NCBI GenBank assembly: GCA_934445015.1
Contig: CAKSDJ010000038.1
Span: 1-13,319 of the forward strand
DNA from: an uncultured Eubacteriales bacterium
GTDB taxonomy: Bacteria; Bacillota; Clostridia; Oscillospirales; Acutalibacteraceae
Reading direction: 5' to 3'
DNA: 13,319 nucleotides
Shown here: positions 1 through 6,406 of the stretch, piece after piece
How positions within the stretch are numbered: the stretch's first letter is position 1
How the letters are laid out: every line of letters begins with the position of its first letter
Notes under the pieces: model-generated
Database searches by the model: none
The model's input: only the letters and a program-made list of their open reading frames with translations
Told to the model about the DNA's origin: nothing
Translations under genes and position numbers: made by a program

Positions 1-306
1 ACTCATACCTATCAACGCACATTTAGAGTTAAGTCCGAACTCACGGTTCAGCATTTTACAAAACAACGGACGCATATCGGTATCCTCAGGCGGACACATA
101 CGCGTTTTGTTTTGCATATAAGCAACGTGATATCCGCGTTTTAACATCTCGATGCTCACATTTGGAAAAGCTTCAAAATACTCTGTTTTGTAAACCCATT
201 TGTTACCTTCAACCGCCTTATAGGGGCAAACCAAGATGCAATTTCTGCCCTCAAATTTAAAATCAAGCCTTTTAAATCCGTTCCACTCGCTTTTTGTAAT
301 TTCCAT
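1..306 (-). CDS. Alpha/beta-hydrolase-like protein, N-terminal part (runs off the left edge)
   Basis: The first 102 codons of a minus-strand gene are visible; the rest lies outside the window. The protein starts MEITKSEWNGFKRLDFKFEG and has the layout of clostridial alpha/beta hydrolases: a starting beta strand (RNCILVCP), a segment with aromatic residues (WVYKTEYFEAFP), a second strand (GYHVAYMQ), and finally CALIGMS just at the edge, which looks like the start of a nucleophile elbow (G-x-S-x-G). The start is the ATG at 306-304, seven bases after an AAAGGTGA ribosome binding site at 320-313. Only two bases separate it from the galactokinase stop, so it is probably translated from the same mRNA as ackA and galactokinase. 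The substrate is unknown: an esterase or a prolyl-oligopeptidase-like peptidase are both possible. The fold assignment rests on pattern recognition, because most of the catalytic residues fall outside the window. Confidence 0.72.
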   Translation of the reverse strand, partial: MEITKSEWNGFKRLDFKFEGRNCILVCPYKAVEGNKWVYKTEYFEAFPNVSIEMLKRGYHVAYMQNKTRMCPPEDTDMRPLFCKMLNREFGLNSKCALIGMS

Positions 307-308
307 AG

Positions 309-1586
309 TCAATCACCTTTAAATTCATAACCGCCGACTTTTCTCACAAACAATTCAATACATTTGCCGTCGCCGAAAACCGATTCTATCATTTTTTTGT
401 AATCACCGAACAAAACATCAGGCACATAGCACTGTATAGTGCCTGCAAAGCCGCCGCCGTGAACGCGGCAGGCGCCGCCACCCGACAAGAACTGTTTTGT
501 AAGTGCCAATGCCAAAGATATCGGCTGTTCTTTTGGGTTGTGCGGCGAATATACATTTTGAAGCAGATCATACGATGACTCGCCTGATTTATTTACCAGC
601 GTTAAAAAGTCGGAAAAATCCTCATTTTCAAGCGCAGCTTTTTGTGCCGCTACGCGTTTATTTTCATTAAAAATATGTATCGCTCTCAGCACGGCACGGT
701 CACCGCAAATTTTTCGTATGTCGGCAATACCCGAATAAAATTCGTCAACATTTACGTCACGTAAAAATTCTGCGCCCAAAGCATTGCTTACGTTTTTACA
801 TTCAACGGTAATATCCGCATAATCGTCGGTTAAATCAGCGTGATTTCCACCCGTGTCCACAACACACAGCTTATAACCAGATTCGCTCAGATCCGCATTG
901 ATTTTTTCTGTATACGGGTTTTCAGGGTCACAAAAGTCAGCATAAATCAAGCCGCCCGACGCGCTTGCCATTTGGTCAAGCAGACCGCACGGTTTGCCGA
1001 AATATTTACATTCGGCAAACTGCGAATATTTTGCTGATGAGACAGGGTCTACCCTGCCGCCGTTATAAATACCGTTGATTATACTTGAAATAAGAATTTC
1101 AAATGCAGCCGATGATGAAAGTCCGGAACCTTTAATTACATCGGAGGTTGTATAGGCGTCAAAACCGCCGATATTATGCCCGTTATTTCTGAATGCCGCA
1201 AGAATACCTTTTATAAGTGAAACCGATCTGCCCGATTCCTCGGGTATAGCGTCAAGTCGGTTTATATCAACTTCATCCGCAGGATAACCGGCAGATTTAA
1301 TGCGTACAACACCGGTGTTATTGGCAGATACCACCGCAATAATATCAAGATTTATGCTACCTGCAATTACAGTGCCGTGCTGATGATCGGTATGATTGCC
1401 GGAAATTTCGGTACGCCCCGGTGCCGAAAACAACCGCACGTCGTCGCGGTTGCCGTATAGTTTGAAAAACTCGTCAAGCGCGCCTAAAAACCTATGTTTT
1501 GCAACATCTGTTTCTTTGTAAATTTTAACGAACTCACTGTCAAACTTACCGTCTGCGACACGTTTTTTCAGGTCGGAAACATTCAT
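309..1586 (-). CDS. galK: Galactokinase (GHMP kinase family)
   Basis: A 425-aa cytoplasmic kinase predicted to phosphorylate alpha-D-galactose to galactose-1-phosphate with ATP, the first committed step of the Leloir pathway. Visible landmarks are the N-terminal galactokinase signature at residues 57-71 (GRTEISGNHTDHQHG), the GHMP phosphate-binding loop at 152-163 (KGSGLSSSAAFE), the segment GLLDQMASASGG at 201-212 with the expected catalytic Asp204, and the C-terminal glycine-rich motif GGGACRVHGGGFAG at 369-382. Length is normal to slightly long for the family. The signature departs from the textbook GRVNLIGEHTDY form: Glu replaces Asn, Ser replaces Ile, and Asn replaces the acidic residue before His-Thr-Asp. 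I recall this version from clostridial galactokinases, but a related sugar specificity is possible. The ATG at 1586 overlaps the ackA stop as ATGA, with a GAGG site seven bases upstream inside ackA, so translation is likely coupled. Confidence 0.88.
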   Translation of the reverse strand: MNVSDLKKRVADGKFDSEFVKIYKETDVAKHRFLGALDEFFKLYGNRDDVRLFSAPGRTEISGNHTDHQHGTVIAGSINLDIIAVVSANNTGVVRIKSAGYPADEVDINRLDAIPEESGRSVSLIKGILAAFRNNGHNIGGFDAYTTSDVIKGSGLSSSAAFEILISSIINGIYNGGRVDPVSSAKYSQFAECKYFGKPCGLLDQMASASGGLIYADFCDPENPYTEKINADLSESGYKLCVVDTGGNHADLTDDYADITVECKNVSNALGAEFLRDVNVDEFYSGIADIRKICGDRAVLRAIHIFNENKRVAAQKAALENEDFSDFLTLVNKSGESSYDLLQNVYSPHNPKEQPISLALALTKQFLSGGGACRVHGGGFAGTIQCYVPDVLFGDYKKMIESVFGDGKCIELFVRKVGGYEFKGD

Positions 1587-2785
1587 TGCATTGCCTCAAC
1601 AATCGCCTTTGTATCCCTTGCAATTTTAAGTTCTTCGTTTGTCGGAATAATATAAACGTTTACAGCACTGTCCGGTGTTGAAATTTTAATCTCTTTTCCG
1701 TGAACTTTATTGGCACCTTTATCAAGTTTAACACCCATATATGAAAGATTTTCACATATATATTCGCGCAGTTCTTCATCGTTTTCACCGATACCGCCCG
1801 TAAATACAATTGTGTCAACGCCGTTCATTGCGGCAATATATGAACCTATAAATTTAAGTATCTGATATCTTTGCATATCAATTGCCAAAGCAGCGCGTTT
1901 GTTGCCCGATTCTGCTGCGGCGGCTACGTCACGGTTATCGTTTGACACGCCCGAAATGCCGAGCACGCCCGATTTTTTATTGCATATAGCGTCAATATCT
2001 GCAAAAGTAAGATTTTCTTTTTCGGCTATGTATGTAAGCACAGACGGATCAAGAGTGCCGCATCTGGTACCCATCATAAAGCCGTCAAGAGGCGTAAAGC
2101 CCATAGATGTATCTATACACACGCCGTCCTTTATCGCAGAAATTGAACAGCCGTTTCCGAGGTGGCAGGTAATTATTTTGAGGTCTTTTTTGTCTTTACC
2201 CTCTAAATCCGCGGCGCGATCGCTTACAAAGCTATGCGAAGTGCCGTGGAAACCGTATTTGCGGACACGGTATTTTTCATAATATTCATAAGGAAGTGCA
2301 TAAATATATGCCTTAGGCGGCATAGTCTGGTGAAAAGATGTATCAAACACGCCGACCTGCGGAATATTTTCGCCAAAAGTTTTTTTGCATGCTTCAATGC
2401 CCAAAATATTTGCCGGATTATGAAGCGGAGCCATAACGCTGCATTCGCGAACCTTTGCAATCATTTCATCTGTTATAAGTGCGGATTTGTTAAATTCTTC
2501 CGCGCCGTGAACCACCCTGTGACCGATTGCGCCTACCTCATCAAGAGAATCGATAACCTTTGCCTCGCTTTTTGTCATGGCATAAACAACCGCCTCAAAG
2601 GCCTCGCTGTGAGTCGGCATCGGAGTTTCGGCACTATATACCCTGCCGTCGGCGGCTTTATGTGTAATAACACCCGTAACGCCTATACGCTCGCAAAGAC
2701 CTTTTGCCAAAACCTGTTCATTTTCCATATCAATAAGCTGATATTTAAGTGATGAACTGCCTGCATTAACTACAAATACTTTCAT
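1583..2785 (-). CDS. ackA: Acetate kinase
   Basis: A 400-aa acetate kinase of the ASKHA fold, of usual length. It interconverts acetyl-phosphate + ADP and acetate + ATP, the ATP-yielding last step of acetate fermentation. The residues established as important in the Methanosarcina enzyme lie at almost identical numbers: Asn7 (VVNAGSSSLKYQ), Arg90 (GHRVVHG), Asp148 (VFDTSFHQTMP), His180 (KYGFHGTSH), Arg241 (MMGTRCGTLDP) and Glu384 (PTNEE). The phosphate/adenosine motifs HLGNGCS (208-214) and FTGGIGEN (328-335) are also intact. The start is the ATG at 2785, eight bases after AGGAG at 2798-2794. It is the first gene of a unit with galactokinase and the hydrolase-like gene, and is divergent from tmcAL. 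No phosphotransacetylase (pta), the usual partner, lies within the window. Confidence 0.97.
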   Translation of the reverse strand: MKVFVVNAGSSSLKYQLIDMENEQVLAKGLCERIGVTGVITHKAADGRVYSAETPMPTHSEAFEAVVYAMTKSEAKVIDSLDEVGAIGHRVVHGAEEFNKSALITDEMIAKVRECSVMAPLHNPANILGIEACKKTFGENIPQVGVFDTSFHQTMPPKAYIYALPYEYYEKYRVRKYGFHGTSHSFVSDRAADLEGKDKKDLKIITCHLGNGCSISAIKDGVCIDTSMGFTPLDGFMMGTRCGTLDPSVLTYIAEKENLTFADIDAICNKKSGVLGISGVSNDNRDVAAAAESGNKRAALAIDMQRYQILKFIGSYIAAMNGVDTIVFTGGIGENDEELREYICENLSYMGVKLDKGANKVHGKEIKISTPDSAVNVYIIPTNEELKIARDTKAIVEAMQ

Positions 2786-2808
2786 AACTGCATCTCCTAA
2801 AATATGTA

Positions 2809-2837
2809 TTGAAATGTTTTTTTAATTATGGTAAAAT
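2809..2837 (+). promoter_or_regulatory. Predicted sigma-A promoter of the tmcAL unit
   Basis: TTGAAA (2809-2814), a 17-base spacer and TAAAAT (2832-2837) on the plus strand, giving a start near 2844 and a leader of about 70 bases. The hexamers and spacer length are identical to those of the opposing ackA promoter, and the two predicted starts overlap by about ten bases. A 6-bp inverted repeat (TTATGG 2826-2831, CCATAA 2842-2847) brackets the -10 box. Confidence 0.6.
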
Positions 2838-2849
2838 ACTGCCATAAAT

Positions 2850-2871
2850 ATACAGTACCATTTTACTGTAT
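2850..2871. promoter_or_regulatory. 22-bp palindrome, candidate operator between ackA and tmcAL
   Basis: Perfect 8-bp arms ATACAGTA (2850-2857) and TACTGTAT (2864-2871) flank a 6-base spacer. The site covers the predicted -10 box and start of the ackA promoter and the first transcribed bases of tmcAL, so a dimeric regulator bound here could control both directions. I do not recognise the regulator. The symmetry is directly visible; the role is inferred. Confidence 0.5.
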
Positions 2872-2888
2872 TGCAAGTGCTTTTTCAA
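2860..2888 (-). promoter_or_regulatory. Predicted sigma-A promoter of the ackA-galK unit
   Basis: Read on the minus strand, TTGAAA (2888-2883) is followed by a 17-base spacer and TAAAAT (2865-2860). Transcription would start near 2853, leaving a leader of about 68 bases before ackA. The -10 box sits inside a 22-bp palindrome. The hexamers and spacing are seen directly; activity is inferred. Confidence 0.6.
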
Positions 2889-2914
2889 GTGTTTTTGCAA
2901 AAAGAGGTGATATT

Positions 2915-4090
2915 TTGTCAGCAGTAGGTATCATAGCAGAGTTCAATCCGTTGCATCAGGGCCACAAAAAAATAATCGACTGCGCTAAAACGCTCGGTGA
3001 CACTGTGGTTTGCCTTATAAGCGGTAATTTTGTGCAACGCGGCGACACTGCGATTATTTCAAAACAGCAGCGGGCAAAATTTGCCCTGCTTTGCGGTGCG
3101 GATATAGTCGCCGAAATGCCTGTTTTGTGGAGTATGTCAACTGCGCAAAATTTTGCCCTTGCAGGCGTATGGCTTTTATATAACCTCGGATGTGACAAAA
3201 TTATATTCGGCAGTGAATGCGGTGATATATCCGCGCTTAAAAACACCGCCGATATACTGAACAGTGACATTTTTTTCACCGCTGCAACTCAAAAGGCAAA
3301 ATCGGGTATTACATTTGCCGCAGCCCGCGAACAGGCAGCCTCCGAACTCGGTGCAGATGTTAATTTGCTGCGCAATCCAAACGATAATTTGGGCATCGAA
3401 TATATATGCTCCGCACAAAAATTACACCTTCCTATAGAATTTCACTGCATAAAACGCATAGGCGCAAAGCACGACAGCAATGAAATTGACGGCAAATACG
3501 TTTCGGCTTCTTATATCAGAAAAGAATTAACAGCCGGTAACATAGGTTTTTGCGAACGTTTTATACCGCGCGAAATACGCGGAATATTAAAATCGGAGCA
3601 CATCTCTGATATAAAACGGCTTGAAAATGCGATACTATACTCGCTAAGGACCAAAACGGCGGTTGATTTTAAACTTTTGCCCGATATCAGCGAAGGTCTT
3701 GAAAACAAAATATATTTTTCTGCAAGGGTTGCAACAAGCCTTGACGAATTGTATAATATGATCAAGTCAAAGCGTTACACTTTAGCACGCATAAGGCGGC
3801 TTGTGCTTTCGGCATTTTTAGGTTTTGACAATGAATTTTTTATGAAAACACCACCCTATGTGAGAATTCTGGGATTTGGCAAAATCGGTGAGGTTCATTT
3901 GAAAAAGCTTGTGGCGCTTATACCGGTAGTCACCCGCACCTCGCAAATCAAAATGTTGGAAAAAGATTCACAAAAAGTTTTTGACACAGAATGCCGCGCT
4001 ACCGACATATACGCACTTTCATTTTTAAGTCCGCTTGAATGCGGCATTGAACAAAGAACAAAATTATTCAAAACGGAGGAACTTTTATGA
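2915..4090 (+). CDS. tmcAL: tRNA(Met) cytidine acetate ligase TmcAL (YlbM family)
   Basis: A 391-aa cytoplasmic protein of the TmcAL/YlbM (formerly DUF795) family. The characterised Bacillus enzyme uses acetate and ATP to form N4-acetylcytidine at wobble position 34 of elongator tRNA-Met. Visible motifs are the nucleotidyltransferase HxGH signature in GIIAEFNPLHQGH (5-17), SGNFVQRG (36-43), AEMPVLWSMSTAQNFA (residues 66-81), FGSECGD (98-104), PNDNLGIEY (155-163) and SASYIRKEL (197-205). I place the start at the TTG at 2915: it follows the strong site AGAGGTGA at 2903-2910 and puts the conserved GIIAEFNPxHxGH at the expected N terminus. An in-frame ATG at 2828 would add 29 poorly conserved residues, lacks a good ribosome binding site and lies upstream of the predicted transcription start. 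The stop overlaps the next gene as ATGA. Confidence 0.93.
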   Translation: MSAVGIIAEFNPLHQGHKKIIDCAKTLGDTVVCLISGNFVQRGDTAIISKQQRAKFALLCGADIVAEMPVLWSMSTAQNFALAGVWLLYNLGCDKIIFGSECGDISALKNTADILNSDIFFTAATQKAKSGITFAAAREQAASELGADVNLLRNPNDNLGIEYICSAQKLHLPIEFHCIKRIGAKHDSNEIDGKYVSASYIRKELTAGNIGFCERFIPREIRGILKSEHISDIKRLENAILYSLRTKTAVDFKLLPDISEGLENKIYFSARVATSLDELYNMIKSKRYTLARIRRLVLSAFLGFDNEFFMKTPPYVRILGFGKIGEVHLKKLVALIPVVTRTSQIKMLEKDSQKVFDTECRATDIYALSFLSPLECGIEQRTKLFKTEELL

Positions 4091-5016
4091 TTAAAACCGA
4101 AATTAAAAATTACCTTGATTACGGCAAAGTTGTCTGCCTGTCAAACGGTGTTATTGAGGCTTATGTTACAGTTGACGTAGGTCCACGTATAATACGGTTC
4201 GGATTTGTAGACGGCAAAAACTTTATGTGTGATAACCGTGCCGCTTCCGCACCGAAAGATGACTCCCAATTCCAAGAGTTTTTCGGTAAAGGCAAAAAGT
4301 GGGAAATTTTAGGCGGTCACCGTATATGGGTTTCGCCCGAAAGTTACCCTGAGAGTTATTACCCCGATACCGATGCTGTAAAATATGAGATCACGGATAC
4401 TGGCGCTGTGTTTACTCCAGCCCCCGAAACCAAAACAGGCTACCAAAAACAACTTGAAATCAAAATGGACCCCGACGATGCAAATATGCAGGTTGTAACT
4501 CGCGTTACAAATATTGCTACCGCACCTAAAGAATTTTCTGTTTGGAGTATGAGCGTATCTGCTGTAGGCGGTACACTTATAGTTCCTATGAACTCAAATG
4601 ATACTGGGCTTTTGCATAATCGCAATATATCGGTTTGGCCGTATACAAATCTTGCCGACAGCCGTGTATATTTCGGCAAAAAATATATAACGCTGCGTCA
4701 GGATCCCGATATTTCCGAGTCATTTAAAATAGGTCTTGACCTTAATAATGCAGAGGTTTACTACTGTTTGGGCGACGATATTTTACGCAAGTCTTATGAA
4801 ACATTTCATCCTTATGAAAAATACCCTGATAACGGTTGCTCTTTTGAAACGTTTACCTGTGCAACCTTTATTGAAATAGAGTCGCTCAGTCCGCTTAAAA
4901 AAGTAAATTCAAATGAAACTTTATCGCTTACTGAGCATTGGTCACTTCATAAAAAGCCGTGCGATACAGACTTTAAGAATGACGACTCAATTGAAAAAAT
5001 GATCGGAAACCTATAA
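4087..5016 (+). CDS. Galactose-mutarotase-like beta-sandwich protein of unknown function
   Basis: A 309-aa protein without a signal peptide or membrane segment. It resembles the galactose mutarotase-like superfamily (DUF4380-type proteins): an early DVGPRIIRFGF strand (30-40), the motif GGHRIWVSPESYPESYYPD (76-94) and many beta-strand-like segments such as QVVTRVTNIA. In mutarotases and related glycoside-hydrolase accessory domains, this fold binds sugars, but I cannot identify the catalytic His/Glu pair of true aldose 1-epimerases with confidence, so I give no reaction. It starts at the ATG at 4087 inside the tmcAL stop (ATGA), with GGAGGA at 4075-4080, so expression is probably coupled to tmcAL. 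A strong terminator follows directly. The presence of galactokinase on the other side of the shared promoter region fits a hexose-related role, but that is inference only. Confidence 0.7.
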   Translation: MIKTEIKNYLDYGKVVCLSNGVIEAYVTVDVGPRIIRFGFVDGKNFMCDNRAASAPKDDSQFQEFFGKGKKWEILGGHRIWVSPESYPESYYPDTDAVKYEITDTGAVFTPAPETKTGYQKQLEIKMDPDDANMQVVTRVTNIATAPKEFSVWSMSVSAVGGTLIVPMNSNDTGLLHNRNISVWPYTNLADSRVYFGKKYITLRQDPDISESFKIGLDLNNAEVYYCLGDDILRKSYETFHPYEKYPDNGCSFETFTCATFIEIESLSPLKKVNSNETLSLTEHWSLHKKPCDTDFKNDDSIEKMIGNL

Positions 5017-5027
5017 TGCAAAAATAT

Positions 5028-5065
5028 AAAAAAGGTATGACAGAAATTTCTGTCATACCTTTTTT
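5028..5065. terminator. Perfect 19-bp inverted-repeat terminator after the tmcAL unit
   Basis: The arms 5028-5046 and 5047-5065 are perfect reverse complements with no spacer. The core arm is GGTATGACAGAAA, bounded by A6 on the left and T6 on the right. In RNA the central AAATTT would open into a small loop. Because of the flanking A and T tracts it could work in both directions, but only a plus-strand gene ends here. Confidence 0.9.
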
Positions 5066-5139
5066 GTTTTACGCATTGCGATTTTAAATTTGTGCATATT
5101 ATAAAACTATTTTACAGCTAATTTTTAAACACTTGCAGA

Positions 5140-5168
5140 TTGACAAACTCAACCTATAGGTGTATAAT
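5140..5168 (+). promoter_or_regulatory. Consensus sigma-A promoter of the zinc-ribbon/membrane gene pair
   Basis: TTGACA (5140-5145), a 17-base spacer and TATAAT (5163-5168) match the sigma-A consensus at all 12 positions. The start would be near 5175, only about 20 bases before the ATG at 5195, leaving room for GGAGGGG (5184-5190) but little else. This suggests strong, constitutive expression. No clear operator overlaps it. Confidence 0.85.
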
Positions 5169-5194
5169 TAAGCAAAATATATTGGAGGGGTTTT

Positions 5195-5818
5195 ATGGGA
5201 TTTTTTGATTCGATTAAAAAGAAAGCTTATGATAATTTTTTGCAAAAAGTGGTGTGCAGTTGCTGCCAGAACGAAGTTAAAATTATGAACACTTATAAAC
5301 TTGCCGACGGCAATTTGATTTGCGGAAAATGTATGAACAAAATACCGCTTGAATTCTGTTTTTCACCCAACAGCGAAACAATTGAAAAGGTTGAAAAAAT
5401 AATAAACTATATGACCTATTCGAAAACAGAACTTGAGCCGATTTTTAAAAGCAATCCTGACACTGTTCTCTGGGATTTTAAATTTGACCCTGCGCACGGA
5501 CTATTCACAGTCGGCACCGATTCAAAAATGATTTTCAAACTTTCGGACATAGAGCTTTTTGATATGCGGTTTGTTGCCAAAGAATATAAAGAAAATACGT
5601 TTTCCGTAAAAAAATGCACCGTTACCGGTGACATTTTGCTCGATCTGCGCGTTAAAGAAAGCGAACTGGTTCCTATGGCACATTATTCAAAAACCGTTGC
5701 TTACGGTATAGAAACAACGGGTGTAAAAAAGGGATTTATGGGCAGCGAACTTATCATCAGCGATCCGCCCGGAATGACCACTTTTTTGGCACGTATCGCA
5801 CCGTATATAAATGTTTAA
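5195..5818 (+). CDS. DUF4428-like zinc-ribbon protein of unknown function
   Basis: A 207-aa soluble protein. The amphipathic start MGFFDSIKKKAYDNFLQKVV is followed by a treble-clef-like zinc ribbon with Cys21-x2-Cys24 and Cys43-x2-Cys46, arranged like DUF4428 (C-x2-C, then K-L-x-D-G-x-x-x-C-x2-C). A short helical segment (60-85) then leads into a beta-rich region (about 88-207) with alternating hydrophobic residues, which could be a PH-like or similar domain; I cannot name it. DUF4428 proteins of this build are common in Clostridia and have no established function. The ATG at 5195 follows GGAGGGG with a four-base gap. The gene has a consensus promoter of its own and is followed 37 bases later by a membrane-protein gene, so the two are probably co-transcribed. 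Zinc binding is inferred from the cysteine spacing. Confidence 0.75.
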   Translation: MGFFDSIKKKAYDNFLQKVVCSCCQNEVKIMNTYKLADGNLICGKCMNKIPLEFCFSPNSETIEKVEKIINYMTYSKTELEPIFKSNPDTVLWDFKFDPAHGLFTVGTDSKMIFKLSDIELFDMRFVAKEYKENTFSVKKCTVTGDILLDLRVKESELVPMAHYSKTVAYGIETTGVKKGFMGSELIISDPPGMTTFLARIAPYINV

Positions 5819-5855
5819 ATAAACTGGTTTAGCAGTAAAATTAGGAGAATGAATT

Positions 5856-6350
5856 ATGGGAACAAACAGCAATATAGATTTGCCAACCGAGCAACCGCAA
5901 TCTTTTCAGGATACCAAGAAGAAAAATCTGTTTGAAAAATTTGAAAAAGCCGAAAAAAAGGAAAGCGTTGTTGAAAACAAAGTCAACGTTTTTTTTGCCA
6001 AACTCGGCAAGGGTTTTTATATATTAAGGTGTATATGCTGCTTTACCGCACTTCTTTCAACCGTTGCAACAATAATTACAATTCTGGATATTGAAGGGGC
6101 TATGGCAGCAGCCGATGTTCTTGTCATTATAGGTCTTATTTCGGCACTTCTTGCCTGCCCTGTCAGACTTATTTCAACAGTATTTTCTATTGCTGCCGCC
6201 GGATTTTCCATAGGTTTGGGATTTTTGGGTGTCGGATGTGTGGTAGGTCTTGCCATAGGACTTTTAATAGGCGGTTTTCTTGTTTTATGTTTCCCCGCCG
6301 TAATTACAATAAAATATTTTTTCAATGAACTAATATATATGAAACCATAA
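5856..6350 (+). CDS. Small polytopic membrane protein of unknown function
   Basis: A 164-aa protein that I do not recognise. The first 53 residues are hydrophilic and rich in Lys and Glu (KKKNLFEKFEKAEKKESVVE at 21-40), probably a cytoplasmic helix. Three or four hydrophobic segments follow at about 54-78, 83-107, 113-127 and 128-152. The last two are very glycine-rich (GFSIGLGFLGVGCVVGLAIG at 117-136), which favours tight helix packing or a hairpin that re-enters the membrane. A Cys pair (Cys61-Cys62) lies in the first segment. The ATG at 5856 follows AGGAG at 5843-5847. It is the second gene after the DUF4428-like gene, with a terminator directly downstream, so the pair forms a closed unit. 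One possibility is that the zinc-ribbon protein acts with or on this membrane protein, but nothing in the sequence proves contact. Confidence 0.7.
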   Translation: MGTNSNIDLPTEQPQSFQDTKKKNLFEKFEKAEKKESVVENKVNVFFAKLGKGFYILRCICCFTALLSTVATIITILDIEGAMAAADVLVIIGLISALLACPVRLISTVFSIAAAGFSIGLGFLGVGCVVGLAIGLLIGGFLVLCFPAVITIKYFFNELIYMKP

Positions 6351-6370
6351 GAATTGTAACGTACAAAATA

Positions 6371-6405
6371 AAAAGGACTGCCGATACATCGACAGTCCCT
6401 TTTTT
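6371..6405. terminator. Bidirectional terminator between the membrane-protein gene and the MFS gene
   Basis: The stem GGACTG (6375-6380)/CAGTCC (6393-6398) continues inward past one mismatch into CGAT (6382-6385)/ATCG (6388-6391). An A-run lies to the left and a T-run (6400-6405) to the right. Two convergent genes end on either side (6350 plus, 6407 minus), so it can serve both. Confidence 0.85.
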
Positions 6406-6406
6406 A

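Noticed and set aside
2234..2752. A 172-codon open frame on the plus strand inside ackA
   Set aside because: It lies antisense to a fully conserved acetate kinase, has no ribosome binding site and its product has low-complexity, Cys/His-rich character typical of shadow frames.
2850..2871. A LexA (SOS) box
   Set aside because: The proteobacterial box is CTGT-N8-ACAG, whereas here the halves are in reverse order. Gram-positive LexA sites have a different core (GAAC-N4-GTTC).
2786..2914. A Rex (NADH/NAD) operator, as often found near fermentation genes
   Set aside because: No TTGTTAA-N4-TTAACAA-like sequence is present in this gap.
5066..5139. A riboswitch or small RNA between the terminator and the promoter
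   Set aside because: The stretch is AT-rich with no convincing stem or conserved motif, and it lies upstream of the predicted transcription start, so it would not be in the leader.
5195..6350. A toxin-antitoxin or defence pair
   Set aside because: Two genes in a row with a membrane protein invited the idea, but the zinc-ribbon protein shows no toxin, nuclease or sensor motif, the genes are well spaced and the promoter lacks an operator.
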